Shown in pieces: positions 1-11,700 of a DNA stretch of 64,000 nt. A program made the translations under genes and the position numbers. This DNA is from Serratia surfactantfaciens (lineage in GTDB: Bacteria > Pseudomonadota > Gammaproteobacteria > Enterobacterales > Enterobacteriaceae): assembly GCF_001642805.2 (NCBI RefSeq), contig NZ_CP016948.1, forward strand, positions 3,472,001 to 3,536,000, written 5' to 3'. The stretch's first letter is position 1. Each line of letters starts with the position of its first letter. The notes beneath the pieces were generated by a model that was not told the origin of the DNA, did no database searches, and was given only the letters and a program-made list of their open reading frames with translations.

Positions 1-191
1 TGCTGCTGCAGCGGGTAGAAAACCAGGCGCGGCAGATGGGGTTGAAGAAGCTGTTCGTGCTGACCACCCGCAGCATCCACTGGTTCCAGGAGCGCGGATT
101 CACTCCGGCGGAGGTCGACGTGCTGCCGATGCAAAAACAGGCGCTGTACAACTACCAGCGCCGTTCCAAAATCCTGCTGGCCGATCTGTAA
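1..191 (+). CDS. argA: N-acetylglutamate synthase, C-terminal end (partial)
   Basis: Only the last 62 or so codons are in the window, read from base 3 to the TAA at 189-191. The product would be the N-acetylglutamate synthase that starts arginine biosynthesis. The visible part is the end of the C-terminal GNAT acetyltransferase domain, with the segments [19 protein letters not shown] and the closing [10 protein letters not shown], which I recognise from enterobacterial ArgA. The adjacent convergent recD supports the call because argA-recD is the conserved enterobacterial neighbourhood. A hairpin terminator follows directly. Confidence 0.9.
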   Translation, partial: LLQRVENQARQMGLKKLFVLTTRSIHWFQERGFTPAEVDVLPMQKQALYNYQRRSKILLADL

Positions 192-198
192 TCCCTGC

Positions 199-228
199 GG
201 GCGCGGCCGTTCCTTGCCGCGCCCTTTT
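199..228 (+). terminator. Intrinsic terminator after argA
   Basis: The 8-bp perfect stem GGGCGCGG / CCGCGCCC (199-206 and 217-224) is followed by TTTT at 225-228. It lies between the argA stop and the convergent recD stop, so it probably ends argA transcription and may also slow transcripts leaving recD. Confidence 0.75.
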
Positions 229-233
229 GCCGC

Positions 234-2084
234 TTATTCCGCTGTCTGCAGCCGTTCAGCCAGCCCGCTGCGACGCTGGGTCGGCGTGCGAATGGCCCGC
301 AACAGCACCGCCTCCGTAGCGTACAGCGAGAGCTGCTTGCGCGCACGGGTGATCGCGGTATAAACCAGCTCGCGCGTCAGCACCGGCAAGAAGTGATTCG
401 GCAATACCAGGACCGTATGGTCAAACTCCGATCCCTGGGACTTGTGCACCGTCATGGCATAGGCGGTTTCATGCGCCGGTAAACGGCTCGGCTGCACCGA
501 TTTGATGCTGCCGTCCGGCAGTTGGAAATGCACGCGCAGTTCCCCCTGTTCATCCGGCAGCGTAATGCCGATATCCCCATTGAACAGCCCCAGCGCGCTG
601 TCGTTGCGGCCGATCATCACCGGCCGCCCTCGGTACCAGCGGCCGAGCACGCCCGGCTTACGGTCGATCAGACCGGCGCGCTGCAACCCGAGCTCAATGC
701 GCTCGTTCAGGCCGGCGACGCCGAACGGCCCTTCACGCAACGCGCACAGCACCTGGAAACGGCCAAAGGCCGCCAGCACCGTCGCTGCGTCCGCGCCTTC
801 GGCGGTCAGCCGTAGAGAATCGCGATAGCCCGCTACGCAGGCATCCAACAGCGCCTGATACTCTTCACTCGTCGCCAGCGCATAGCCCGCGACATCGCCG
901 AAACTGCCCTTTAGTGCCGCCAGCGCGCGATCCCCGGCACCGGCGTTAACCGCCAACGCCAGTTGGCCGATGCCGGAGCGGGCATCGAAGCGATAGCTCT
1001 TGCGCAGCAGGCATAGGCTGTCACGCACCGCCGCTTCTGCGTCAGCCTGCTGCCCTTTGATCGCACAACCGGTCAGGCGGCTCAGCTCTGCCGCGCGCAC
1101 ATCGCTGTATCCCTGCTCGGCAAAACGGCAAATGTCCCCCAACACCGCACCGGCCTCCACCGAGGCCAACTGGTCACGGTCGCCAAGGAAAATCACCCGT
1201 GCCTGGTCGGGCAGCGCGGCAATCAGGCGCGCCATCATCGGCAGATCGACCATCGAGGCCTCATCCACCACCAACACATCCAAATGCAGCCGGTTGCCGC
1301 GGTGATAGCGCATGCGCTGGCTGTTCGGCTGCGCCCCCAACAAACGGTGCAGCGTCGCCGCCTCGGTCGGGAACAGCGCCTGCTGCGCCGGGGCCAGCGC
1401 CAGCTGGCGGCTGGCGCTGCCGAGCGACTCCGTCAGGCGCGCCGCCGCCTTGCCGGTCGGCGCCGCCAGCTGAATGCGCAAGCGAGCGCTTTCATCCAGC
1501 TGTACCAGCGCCGCCAACAGTTTGGCGACGGTGGTGGTTTTACCGGTGCCCGGCCCGCCGGAAATGACCGCAATACGCCGCGTTGCAGCCACCGCTGCGG
1601 CGATTTTCTGCCAGTCGGGCTCGTCGCTCGCCGCGCCGAACAAGCGATCGAGAATGGCACGCAGCTCCGCCTCCGGCACCGCCAGCGATTCGCCTTCACC
1701 ACCGATAAACGCCGCCACTTCACCTTCGTTTTGCCACATGCGCTGCAGATATAAACGCGGCCCGCGCAGCACCAACGGCGTAGCGCCGCTGCCGTCTCCG
1801 ACCGCCGCACTGGCCGCCAAACGCTGTTGCCAACGCGCGCTATCCGGTCGCCCGGCGGTTTCCCACATCGCCAGCGCCAGCGCCGGCTGGCGCCCTTCAA
1901 ACAGGGTGTCCGCCTGCAGTTGATCCAGCATCAGGCAGACGTGACCGGCCCCTGCCTCTGCGCTCAGGCAGGCAGCGGCCAGCAAAATATCGGGTTCGTC
2001 TTCGCTCGCCACCACGCGGGCAAACTGCACGTCCAGCGGCCGCAGCGCGCCAAGCGCCACCGCCTGCTCCAGCAGTGCGATCAT
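234..2084 (-). CDS. recD: Exonuclease V (RecBCD) subunit alpha, RecD helicase
   Basis: RecD is the fast 5'-to-3' SF1 helicase motor of the cytoplasmic RecBCD enzyme, which processes double-strand ends for recombination and degrades foreign DNA. The 616-residue product is close to the usual length of about 610. Walker [10 protein letters not shown] lies at residues 176-184 (Lys182). The helicase motif with [12 protein letters not shown] follows, and near the C-terminus there is a UvrD-like segment with [12 protein letters not shown]. Its ATG overlaps the recB stop by 4 bp (ATGA), so the two are translationally coupled. It is the last gene of the recC-ptrA-recB-recD cluster. Confidence 0.97.
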   Translation of the reverse strand: MIALLEQAVALGALRPLDVQFARVVASEDEPDILLAAACLSAEAGAGHVCLMLDQLQADTLFEGRQPALALAMWETAGRPDSARWQQRLAASAAVGDGSGATPLVLRGPRLYLQRMWQNEGEVAAFIGGEGESLAVPEAELRAILDRLFGAASDEPDWQKIAAAVAATRRIAVISGGPGTGKTTTVAKLLAALVQLDESARLRIQLAAPTGKAAARLTESLGSASRQLALAPAQQALFPTEAATLHRLLGAQPNSQRMRYHRGNRLHLDVLVVDEASMVDLPMMARLIAALPDQARVIFLGDRDQLASVEAGAVLGDICRFAEQGYSDVRAAELSRLTGCAIKGQQADAEAAVRDSLCLLRKSYRFDARSGIGQLALAVNAGAGDRALAALKGSFGDVAGYALATSEEYQALLDACVAGYRDSLRLTAEGADAATVLAAFGRFQVLCALREGPFGVAGLNERIELGLQRAGLIDRKPGVLGRWYRGRPVMIGRNDSALGLFNGDIGITLPDEQGELRVHFQLPDGSIKSVQPSRLPAHETAYAMTVHKSQGSEFDHTVLVLPNHFLPVLTRELVYTAITRARKQLSLYATEAVLLRAIRTPTQRRSGLAERLQTAE

Positions 2085-5000
2085 GATTCTTCCTCCGCCG
2101 CCGCAGCTTCGCCGCTGAACAAGCGATCCATTCCCGCCACCAGCTCAAACTCGGGGAGACAGGTGAAAATGCCGTTGCCCGGGTGCGCCGCATCCACGCC
2201 GCGCAGGAACAGATAAATCACCCCGCCGAAGTGGCGCCGGTAATCATAATCCGGCAGCCGATGACGCAGATAGCGATGCAACGCCAGCGTGTAGAGCTGG
2301 TATTGCAGATCGTAACGATGCTCCGCCATCGCCTGCTCCATCGCCGGCCGGGTATAAGCGCTGCTGTCTTCCCCCAGCCAGTTGGACTTGTAGTCCAGCA
2401 GGTAGTATTTGCCCTGCCAACAGAACACCAGGTCGATAAAGCCTTTCAGCATGCCCTGCACCTGATGGAAATCCAGCGCCGGGCAGCGAGCGGAAAGCGG
2501 ATCGTAACGCTTCACCAGAGCATCGAGCTCCTGCGCCTGCAACAGCCGGTTAATCGGCAAATAGAACTGCAACTCCGCCTGCTTGTGCTGCGGCGTTAGC
2601 GCCGCCAGCGTCACGCCGCTGCCATCGAGCGGCGTGTTGAGCAACACCTGCATCCACGTCAGCAAAATCGGCTGCCAGTGTTCAGCGAACCCTTGCTGTT
2701 GCAGCTGTTCCAGCAGCCACTGTTCGTCGAGCGGCTGGGTGAAGTCCAGCGTTTCAAACAGGCTGTGCAGGAAGGTGCCGGGCGTCGCGCCGCGCGGGAA
2801 AGTATGCGGTGTAAGCGCTGGCTCACTTTCTTCCCCCCGCTCGCCGGCGGCGTCGATATCCAGACGCGGCAGCAGATCCTGCATCAGGCTCGCGCCGTGC
2901 TGCTGCAAACCGGTATAGCTGGTCACCCGCCAAAAATCCTGGATCCGCCGGGTAAAGCTTTTCGCCGCCAGCGCTTCGGCCAACGCCGTCTGGGGCTGCC
3001 AGGGCACCTCGTCCGGCGATTCAACCAGCGACAGCGCAATGCCGCCACCCGCCAATTGCTGCAGGCGCTCCTGCAGATACACGGCGTCGCCGGGCTGCCC
3101 GCCCTGCACCAGATAACCCAATGCGCTGCGGTGCAGATCGGTATCGCCCTGCTTCTTGCGCGTGCCCTGGAACAACGGCGCGATGCCGATGCTGCAGTGG
3201 TACACCGAGCGGGTCAGCGCCACGTACAGCAGACGCAGGTCTTCCGCCAAGCGCTCCTCCTCCGCCCAGGCCTGGCTCTCTTCATTGGCATCGAGATCCA
3301 GCAACGCCTGGAAACTGTGGCGATCGTGATACAGCGCCTGCTGCTGCTGGCGGAAATTGCCGACGAACGGCAACCACACCAGATCGAACTCTAGCCCCTT
3401 GGACTTGTGAATAGTGATCACCTGCACCAGATGCCGGTCGCTCTCCAGCCGCAGCTGCTGATTGTCGGACTGGCGATTGGGCTGGGCGATCTGCTGCGCC
3501 AGCCAGCGCACCAGCGCATGCTCGCTGTCGAGCTGCGCCGCCGCTTCCTGCAACAGCTCTCCCAGATGCAGCACATCGGTCAAACGCCGCTCGCCGCCGG
3601 GGCTGGCCAACAGGTTCTCCGCCAGCTGGCGCGCTTTCATCACCTCGCTCAGCATCGGCAACACGCCACGGCGCAGCCAAAGCGTGCGGTAATTATCGAA
3701 TTCGTTAACCAGCGCGTCCCAGGCGCGCTCATCGCGGCTCAGGCCGTCCAGCGTCGGCGCATCCAGCCCCATCAGCCCGGTGGCCATAGCGCTGCGCAGC
3801 GTGCGTTCCTGCTCCGGTGCCAACACCGCCTGCAGCAACCACAGCAGGTCTTTGGCTTCCGGGGTGTCGAACACGCTGTCGCGGTTGGACAGGTAGACCG
3901 ACGGAATGGACAATGCGCTTAGCGCATCACGCACCAACGCCGCTTCATTCCGGCTGCGCACCAGCACCGTAATATCGGAGGCTTGTACTGGCCGAGATTC
4001 CTTGCCGCCATGCAGCCGAGCCAGCCCCTGTTGCCCGGCGCTAAGCCAGTCGCGAATTTGCGTGGCGCACAGGCGCGCCATCAGCTGTTGGTAATCGCTT
4101 ACACCCGCGCCTTCCCCCTGCTGCAGCCAGAACTGCATCGCCGGTTGCAGCTTGCCGTGCAGCTCAAACGCCAGCCCTTGGTTCTTTTCCGCCGCGTTGA
4201 CCTCGATAAAGGGGATTTGGCCGAACAGGAAAGGTTTTTCTACCTGAGAAAACAGGTGATTGACGCTGGCGACCATCGACGGCGACGAGCGCCAGTTGGT
4301 CTCCAGCGTATAGTGGGCGCTCACCTCTGAACGCGCACGCATGTAGGTGAAGATGTCGGCTCCGCGAAAGGCGTAAATAGCCTGCTTGGGATCGCCGATC
4401 AACAGCAGGCCGCAATCGGGCCGGCCGACGTAAAGCTTTTGGAAAATACGGTATTGCTGCGGATCGGTATCCTGGAATTCATCGATCATCGCCACCGGGT
4501 AACGCTGGCGGATCGCCTGCGCCAGCTGTTCGCCACCGCCGCTTTGCAGGGCGCCGTCCAACCGGCTGAGCAGGTCGTCAAAACCCAACTCGGCGCGCTG
4601 GCGCTTTTCCTGCTGAATGGAGGTGCGGATTTCGCTGAGGGCACGCGCCATGATTAAATCACGCAACGTCAACGGCTCATCGAACAGCTCGTCGATCGCT
4701 GTAAACAGCGCATGGCGCGGCGGTTCGCCTTTCTTGGTCTTCTCCAACAGCACCGACTGGCGAAACTTGTCCAACTCCTTCGGCAACTGGTAATCCTGGG
4801 TTTCCTGCCCGCTCCATTCGCCGACCTTGTTCAGCCAGTTCGGCAGGTGCTTGCTGCTGTAGCTGCGCTTATCGACGCCGGACTGAGCGATCAATGCCTC
4901 CAGATCGCCCGCCGCCGCCCGCCATTGCGCCTTGATGGCGTCGATGCGCGCAACGATCTGCTCATGGCGCATCAATACGGTTTCTTCGTCTTTCGGCGGC

Positions 5001-5632
5001 CGACGCAGCGCCGGCGCTTCGCCGTGCAGATAACCGGCAAGATCTGCCAGCAACGCTTCCGGGCCGCTCCACTCCTGGCTGATCGCACGCGCCACGCCCA
5101 GCGGCAACGGATAGCAATGACGGCGCCAGAAATCTGCACAGGCCTGCCGCCGCAGCGGCAATTCGTCTTGCACCAGCGTTTGTTCAAACAGCATGCCGGA
5201 CTCGAAAGCGTTGTGGGTCAACATCCGTTGGCAAAAACCGTGGATGGTGTAGATCGCCGCTTCGTCCATTTGCCGCTCCGCCGCCAGCAACTGTGAGGCG
5301 GCGTCGCTCAAATCGTCGATTTCTTCCATCAGCGCCGAAAACAGCGGATTGGCGCTGACGCCCCGCACGCAGGCGATGCGCAGCCCGTGAATATTGTCGC
5401 GGATGCGCCCGCGCAGCTCCTCGGTGGCGGCCTCGGTAAAGGTCACTACCAGGATTTCTTCGACCGTCAGCGGACGGGGAAACGCCGCTTCACCGCCCAA
5501 CCCCAGCAGCAAACGCAGATACAGCGCGCCGATGGTGAAGGTTTTGCCGGTGCCCGCCGACGCCTCGATCAGGCGTTCGCCGAACAGCGGTAACGTCAGC
5601 GGCTCCAGCCTTTGCGGGGCGATTTCCGTCAT
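2081..5632 (-). CDS. recB: Exonuclease V (RecBCD) subunit beta, RecB helicase-nuclease
   Basis: RecB is the 3'-to-5' helicase and the only nuclease subunit of RecBCD, and it loads RecA after Chi. The reading frame is open further upstream. I chose the ATG at 5632 because the sequence from [12 protein letters not shown] onward matches known RecB N-termini and because this ATG overlaps the ptrA stop as ATGA. That gives 1183 residues. Walker [10 protein letters not shown] is at residues 23-31 (Lys30). The helicase motifs [14 protein letters not shown] and [15 protein letters not shown] are present. The nuclease motif [10 protein letters not shown] near the C-terminus carries the Asp and Lys of the metal-dependent nuclease. 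Confidence 0.97.
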   Translation of the reverse strand: MTEIAPQRLEPLTLPLFGERLIEASAGTGKTFTIGALYLRLLLGLGGEAAFPRPLTVEEILVVTFTEAATEELRGRIRDNIHGLRIACVRGVSANPLFSALMEEIDDLSDAASQLLAAERQMDEAAIYTIHGFCQRMLTHNAFESGMLFEQTLVQDELPLRRQACADFWRRHCYPLPLGVARAISQEWSGPEALLADLAGYLHGEAPALRRPPKDEETVLMRHEQIVARIDAIKAQWRAAAGDLEALIAQSGVDKRSYSSKHLPNWLNKVGEWSGQETQDYQLPKELDKFRQSVLLEKTKKGEPPRHALFTAIDELFDEPLTLRDLIMARALSEIRTSIQQEKRQRAELGFDDLLSRLDGALQSGGGEQLAQAIRQRYPVAMIDEFQDTDPQQYRIFQKLYVGRPDCGLLLIGDPKQAIYAFRGADIFTYMRARSEVSAHYTLETNWRSSPSMVASVNHLFSQVEKPFLFGQIPFIEVNAAEKNQGLAFELHGKLQPAMQFWLQQGEGAGVSDYQQLMARLCATQIRDWLSAGQQGLARLHGGKESRPVQASDITVLVRSRNEAALVRDALSALSIPSVYLSNRDSVFDTPEAKDLLWLLQAVLAPEQERTLRSAMATGLMGLDAPTLDGLSRDERAWDALVNEFDNYRTLWLRRGVLPMLSEVMKARQLAENLLASPGGERRLTDVLHLGELLQEAAAQLDSEHALVRWLAQQIAQPNRQSDNQQLRLESDRHLVQVITIHKSKGLEFDLVWLPFVGNFRQQQQALYHDRHSFQALLDLDANEESQAWAEEERLAEDLRLLYVALTRSVYHCSIGIAPLFQGTRKKQGDTDLHRSALGYLVQGGQPGDAVYLQERLQQLAGGGIALSLVESPDEVPWQPQTALAEALAAKSFTRRIQDFWRVTSYTGLQQHGASLMQDLLPRLDIDAAGERGEESEPALTPHTFPRGATPGTFLHSLFETLDFTQPLDEQWLLEQLQQQGFAEHWQPILLTWMQVLLNTPLDGSGVTLAALTPQHKQAELQFYLPINRLLQAQELDALVKRYDPLSARCPALDFHQVQGMLKGFIDLVFCWQGKYYLLDYKSNWLGEDSSAYTRPAMEQAMAEHRYDLQYQLYTLALHRYLRHRLPDYDYRRHFGGVIYLFLRGVDAAHPGNGIFTCLPEFELVAGMDRLFSGEAAAAEEES

Positions 5633-8523
5633 GGCGTCGCCACTTTGCGCGGCAGGATCTGCTGCAATGCAGAGGCGTTCGGATAGGTGACCCAATCCTT
5701 AGGCGCCGCGTAATCCGCTTTGTCTTGCCCGCTGCCACTGACCTGCGACAGCACCGCCAGCCCTTGCGGCTGGATCACCGCCTGATGGAAATAATCCGCC
5801 AGTTTGGCCGGCGTCAGCTGTTGCACCTGCGCGATCAGCTTCTGCCGGGTATCGAAAGCGAAATTGCCGCGATCGAAATCGTTGGCGAACCGGCTGGCTT
5901 CCTCACTCAACGTTTGCGGCCGCTGCTTCAGTTCATTGATCAGCGCCTGTTTGTATTGTTCAAAATCGGCCTCGCTCATTTCACGCAGACGCTTCTCGGT
6001 TTTCGGGTAGAAATCCTGATAGCGCTGGTACAGGTAGGCCGGCTGTTTGCTGTTGCTCTGCAGCAGGAAGCCGACGCCCCACTGGCGCCCCACCGACATC
6101 GGGAAGGCGAAGACCGCATACCCCAATTGCTCCTGAGTACGCAGCTGGCTGTAGAACCACGGCTGAATGATCTGCCCCAGCAGCGAGCTGTAGGCCATGC
6201 CGGTCACTTCGTCGTAGCCGGTCGGCACGTAGACCGCCGCCAGCGCCGAATCGGTGCTGCTGCCCACCTGTTGCAGGTTGGCCAGCTGATCCTTGTCCAC
6301 CACCACGTCTTCGCCGTGCCACCATTCGATGCCGGTACAGCCCAGACGATGTTTCAGCGTCGACGCCAGCGTATCGACCTGTTGCTTGCTCATGTTGCCC
6401 ACCACCAGCAGCTCCGGCGTGGCCTCGGCCAGCAGGCTGTCGCGATAGGCCAGCACGTCTTTCAGCGTCAGCGTCTTCAGCACTTCGCGGCGCTCGCTGC
6501 GCTCGGAGTACGGCACGCGTGAAACCATTTGCACCGGCTGAATGGCCAGCTCGAACGCCTTGCCCTTCTCGGCGGCGTCCAACTGCTCCAGATACCAGGA
6601 CTTGGCCTGCGCCAGCTGATCTTCCGTCGGCGTGAAGCTGGAATAGCCCTCGATCAGCGCAGTCAGCAACTGCGGCAGACGCTGGGTAAAGCCGTTGGCG
6701 TTAAACATCAGACCGTTATTCGGTGAGGTCGAGAAGCTCAACCCGCCGACCGACGCCTGATAACTCAGCTGATCCAGCGCGAGGCCGGCCAGATAATCCG
6801 TCAGCGAGAACAATACCTGGTTGCGCGCGGAATCCATGGTTTTGGCGTTGCGGAAAGCGACGGTGACGTCGGCCTTCGGCTCGTCGGCAAAGTAGCGGCT
6901 CGGCATGTACAGCACGCGCAGACCGGGTTTATCCACCACCATTTCCGGCTTTTTGAACTCGTGCGACGGCTTGGTCAGGGTAAAGTCATCCGGAATGTAC
7001 GGGTTGAGCGCCGGTAATGACAGGGAAATGCCGCTGCCCAGTTGCTGCCACTGCGTGAAGCGCTGCGGCGTGATTTTGTCGACCTGGTAAGGCGCATTGA
7101 CGAAATAGGCCGTCTTGTTGTGCGGTTCATCCGGGCTGACGAACCAGATGCGCGCATTTTGCGGCGTCATGGCGTCCAGGCGTTCGGCGATCGCCTTAGG
7201 ATCATAGCGATCGGCCAGGTAAGGCGCGTCCAGCGCATGCTCAACCGGCACGCGCAGCATGGTGTCCACCAGCCATTCGATATAGTCCATGTCGCGCGTG
7301 ATCGAGGGATAACGGAAGTCCAGGTTCAGAACATGCGAGATTTCATCGAAGTAGCTCTGCTTGATGCCTTCGCTGCGCAGCATTTTCAGGTAATTGAAGA
7401 TGGCGGCGACGACCTCGTCGCGCTTGGCCAGGCCTTTGTCGGTCAGGGAAACGCTGATGGCGAAGACGCCGCCGTTGCGATCCACCATCGGATCGGCGCC
7501 GGCATTGATGGCGTCCGCCAACCCCTGTTTCTGCAGCCAGTCGGACAGCGTGTTCTTGCTGCGGTTGCCGATCAGGTAACTGATGTAGGTATCGGTTTTG
7601 CTGCGAAACGCGGCGCTGTTGTTATCGATGCGGAACTCGACCTTCAGCTGCTTGCGCGGCTGCGCCGGGACATAGTGAATGATGATGCCTTGCTGTTCCG
7701 GCGTGACGGCCGGCACGGTGATCGGCGGCACGCTGGCGTCGTGATTCGGCACGCGGCCAAAGGTTTTCGCCGCAATGTCAGCCAGCTGCGACAGCGGCTG
7801 ATTGCCGTACAAAACGCCCATCATCAGGTTGGCGGAATAGTAGCGCTTATAGAAGCCGGTCAGTTCATCGTGCAGCTTGCTGTCCGGCTTGTCTTTCAGC
7901 GTGTCGAGATTGCCGCCGGAGAAGCGCGCGCTTGGGTGCGCCGGGTTAAGAGTTTCCGCGCCGACCTGCGCCATACGCATGCCGTCGCGCGAACGCGCCA
8001 TCGTCAATTCGGCATTCACCGCGTTGCGCTCGCGATCGGCGTTGCCCGGATCGAGCAGCGGCTCGGCAATGGCGTCGGCCATGCGATCGACCGCCGGCTC
8101 CAACGCGTCATTTTCCACTTCCAGATAGAAGGCGGTGCGATAAGAGGCCGTACTGGCGTTGTGGCTGCCGCCGTGCTTTTTCAGGAATTCGGACAGGTTT
8201 TCCGGCTCTGGATAGCGTTTGGAGCCCATCAGCACCATATGCTCCAGATAGTGCGCCAACCCCAGTTGGCTGTTCGGATCTTCGAGAGAACCGACCGGCA
8301 ACGCCAGCGCCGCCAGCGACTTCGGCGCCTGGGCGTCTGACACCAGCAGCACCGTCATACCGTTAGCCAGCTTGATCGCCTCGTACTGGCGCGGATCGTG
8401 CTCGCTCTTGTTGATCTTCTCCGCCAGCGGTTGCCATCCTTGCGCGGCCCAACTCAACGGTGCCCAACACATAGCCAATAATACTAGCCCGGCGATACGG
8501 GCCAACTGTCTGCGCATATCCAA
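5629..8523 (-). CDS. ptrA: Protease III (pitrilysin), periplasmic zinc metallopeptidase
   Basis: This 964-residue protein is an M16 insulinase-family peptidase that degrades small periplasmic polypeptides. A Sec signal peptide is visible: a basic start MDMRRQLARI, a hydrophobic core, and an AWA-like end around residue 26. The inverted zinc motif HYLEH is at residues 91-95, and the third ligand is probably Glu172 in NAVNAELTMA. It sits between recC and recB, as in E. coli, although its function is unrelated to recombination. The stop overlaps recB by 4 bp. A 226-bp gap separates it from recC and probably carries its promoter. Confidence 0.96.
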   Translation of the reverse strand: MDMRRQLARIAGLVLLAMCWAPLSWAAQGWQPLAEKINKSEHDPRQYEAIKLANGMTVLLVSDAQAPKSLAALALPVGSLEDPNSQLGLAHYLEHMVLMGSKRYPEPENLSEFLKKHGGSHNASTASYRTAFYLEVENDALEPAVDRMADAIAEPLLDPGNADRERNAVNAELTMARSRDGMRMAQVGAETLNPAHPSARFSGGNLDTLKDKPDSKLHDELTGFYKRYYSANLMMGVLYGNQPLSQLADIAAKTFGRVPNHDASVPPITVPAVTPEQQGIIIHYVPAQPRKQLKVEFRIDNNSAAFRSKTDTYISYLIGNRSKNTLSDWLQKQGLADAINAGADPMVDRNGGVFAISVSLTDKGLAKRDEVVAAIFNYLKMLRSEGIKQSYFDEISHVLNLDFRYPSITRDMDYIEWLVDTMLRVPVEHALDAPYLADRYDPKAIAERLDAMTPQNARIWFVSPDEPHNKTAYFVNAPYQVDKITPQRFTQWQQLGSGISLSLPALNPYIPDDFTLTKPSHEFKKPEMVVDKPGLRVLYMPSRYFADEPKADVTVAFRNAKTMDSARNQVLFSLTDYLAGLALDQLSYQASVGGLSFSTSPNNGLMFNANGFTQRLPQLLTALIEGYSSFTPTEDQLAQAKSWYLEQLDAAEKGKAFELAIQPVQMVSRVPYSERSERREVLKTLTLKDVLAYRDSLLAEATPELLVVGNMSKQQVDTLASTLKHRLGCTGIEWWHGEDVVVDKDQLANLQQVGSSTDSALAAVYVPTGYDEVTGMAYSSLLGQIIQPWFYSQLRTQEQLGYAVFAFPMSVGRQWGVGFLLQSNSKQPAYLYQRYQDFYPKTEKRLREMSEADFEQYKQALINELKQRPQTLSEEASRFANDFDRGNFAFDTRQKLIAQVQQLTPAKLADYFHQAVIQPQGLAVLSQVSGSGQDKADYAAPKDWVTYPNASALQQILPRKVATP

Positions 8524-8749
8524 AATAAACCCCTATTCCGACGTCGCTACGCCCACTCCCTGACGTTGGCGACGTGCATCAAAATCACATAACCAAATCT
8601 GTACTCGCCGAGTTCTCCGCCAGTATGTCGGCCTGAGAAACGGCGGGTATATGCCTGTACGTTATGTAAGACCGGGAATCACCCCAATGGTTGAATATAA
8701 CCTTCGTTATTTTTACCACCTCGCGCCGCACAGCACCACCGGGGGATTG

Positions 8750-11700
8750 TTACCCCAGGTTATGTCGCGCCACCGGCAGCAGATAACGCTCTGTTTCGGC
8801 CAGTATTTGCGCTAAGTAGTCATTGTCTAACTGTCGGAACACTCGCTGCACGTAGGGATCTTCCCCTTCGCCGGGAATGCGCTGATCGCCCTGCCAAGCC
8901 TGCAGCAATTTGGCGCGGGCCTTAATTTGCGCGTCTTCCTCCCAGTCGATTTGCTGTGTTTCCGGCTGATAGCACTGACTCAGCCATGCCCAGCCGCTCT
9001 TGTTCAGCAGCAACAGCGGCTGACACAAACCGCGCTGATAGCCCGCCAGCAGTTCCGCCAGCTGCGCTTGCGCATCTTCAGGAGCCAGCGCGGCAAAGCG
9101 CCAGGCGGAGTTCTTGCGGCCGTAAATGCGGCTCTCGCCGGTGCCGCCGGCGCAGCAGTACACCAGATGCTCCAACCACAGCAATATGCCGTCCACCGCC
9201 GATAGCGTGGCGGGCCGCCAGCGCAGCAGGCCGTCATCCTGCACCTGATGCAACCAGCCGCTGAGGCGCACGCCGGCTATCTCGATATCCAGCTCCAGGC
9301 TATGGCTCGGTGTGCGCTCCGCACGCACCTGTTCGGCCAGTTCGCTCATTTCTTCCTGCTGCTTTTGCCAATAGATTTCGCCGAAAGCGCCATAAGGCAA
9401 GCCGCCGGCGGCGCGCACCCGCTGGAATAGCCGCTCGGGATCGTCGCCGTCGATCAGGGTATTCAGCAGTTGGCTGTTGAATTGGTAGCGGCTGAGATTA
9501 TCCAGCGTGAAGGGCTCTTCGTCCGGCAGTTCGGTCTCTTCCAGGATGAAACTGACGCCCAACCGCAGCTGGAAGAAGGCGCGAATCGGATGACGGTAAA
9601 ACCGCAGCAGCTCATCCAACGAGACCTGCTGCAACGCCTCGGCGGGCAGCGGTTGGTTAAAGGCCGGATGCGCCGCGCCACGCCCGTCGGCGGCGGGCAA
9701 CCACTCGGCGGCATAGCTTTGCTCCTCCGAGCCCGGCAAGAAATTCTCGGCGGCGAACGGCATGCGCGCGTGCCACGTCAACAAGTGCTCGCCAACCCGT
9801 TGGGCGCTGTCGTCCGCGCTGAGCTCTTCATCTCCCGGCAGACAATAGCTTTGTTCGAGGTACTCCAGCAGCTCGGTCACCAATACTGAAGGATAGCGCG
9901 GGCTGTTGTCTTGGATGGAACGGCCGATGAAGCTGATATACAGCCGCTGTTGCGCGGACAGAATCGCCTCCAGGAACAGATAGCGGTCGTCATCGCGGCG
10001 GCTGCGGTCACCGCGTTTGACCTGTTGCGCCATCAGATCGAAGCCCAGCGGCGGCAGCGTGCGCGGATACACGCCGTCGTTCATACCCAGCAGGCACACC
10101 ACCTTGAACGGAATGGAGCGCATCGGCATCAGCGTGCAGAAGTTGATTTGCCCGGCGAGGAAGCGCTGGCTGATGCGCTCCTGATCGAGCCGCGCCGCCA
10201 GATCGTCGCGCAGAATGGTCAACGGCACCTCATCGGGATAGCGGGCCGCCAGGCCAAAATTGATGGCCTGCTGCCATTGCTGCTCGATCAATGCCAGCAC
10301 CACTTCGGTGTCGCTGTCCGCAACGAAGAAAGCATCCAGCAGTTGCCGGCACAGCGGCAGCCACGCGTCGAGCGAGCGCGCCTCGCTCAAGATTTGCCGC
10401 CAATGGCTGAGCTGCGCCAGCAGATCCGCCAGTTGTCCCGCCAGTTCGGCGACCAATCCGCTCGACTCGTCGTAAGGAAAAATGCCCTGCCAATCGCCGG
10501 CATTGCTGTCCATCGCGTAGCCGAGCAGCATGCGCGTAATGCCGAAGCGCCAGGTATGCTGGCCAGTGGCGGGCAGATCCAGTTCGCGCACATTATCGTC
10601 GTCCAGGCCCCAGCGTACGCCGGATTCACCCACCCAATGACGCAGCAGGCGTAACCCCTCTTCGCCAATGGCGAAACGGGCGGCCAGGGCCGGCACCTCC
10701 AGCAGCGCCAGCACCTGCTCCGAAGTAAAGCGGCTTTGCGGCAGATCGAGCAGAGAAATGAACGCCTGCAGCGCCGGATGCGCCTGGCGTGCCTTACGGT
10801 CGGAAATGGCGAACGGCAGGTAGCGCTCGGCGGGGGCATTGCCGAACACCGCCTGAATGTAAGGCGTGTAGCTGTCGATATCCGCCACCATCACGATGAT
10901 ATCCCGTGGCGTCAACGAGGGATCCTCCGCCAGCATGGTCAGCAGCCGATCGTGCAATACCTCCACTTCCCGCTGCGGGCTGTGGCAGGCGTGCAGGCTG
11001 AGGGAACGGTCTTGCGGATCGAGCGGGCGCTTGCTGAAGCTGCTTTCCAGCGTATCCGCCGTAATGCCGATTACCGCATAGTCTTCCAGCTCCAGCATAT
11101 CGCGCTGAACGGCGTGCAGCATGGTATCGGCCGGGATATCGACAAAGGCGTCGACCTCTTGCGCCCCCTCCATCTGCGACAGCAGATAGAGGTGATCGCG
11201 CCCCAGCTTGCCCCAGGAGGCCAGCAGCGGGTTGCTGAGCTGCTGCTGCCCTTCGGCGTCAAACAGATGCGCCGCGTCGCCAGGCTCGCGAAACAACCCC
11301 TGTTCGCGCGCCTGATGGTAGTGACGACGCTTGCGGCTCTGCAAGCGGGCCAGGAAAGCGTAATCCTGAATGTCGCCCCAATAGTAGCGGCAGGGGTTGG
11401 TGAACATCAGGTGGATATCGATATGCCGCCCCAGCGCCTGCAGCGCCTCCAGATAAACCGGCGGCAGCGCTGAAATACCGCAGATAAACACCCGCGGCGG
11501 CAAACCGGCCGGACACGTTGTCGCCTGCTCCAGCGCGTGGATAAAGCGACTGTACAAATTGGCGCGATGCCATTCAGGCTGCCCCAGCTCGCGCGTGTAT
11601 TCCACCAGACGCACCCAGAGCGGCGCCTGCCATTGCTGCGCCTCCGCCAGACCGTCGATGCGCTCGCCGCGCTGCCAGCTCTCCAGCCACTGCGGGCGGT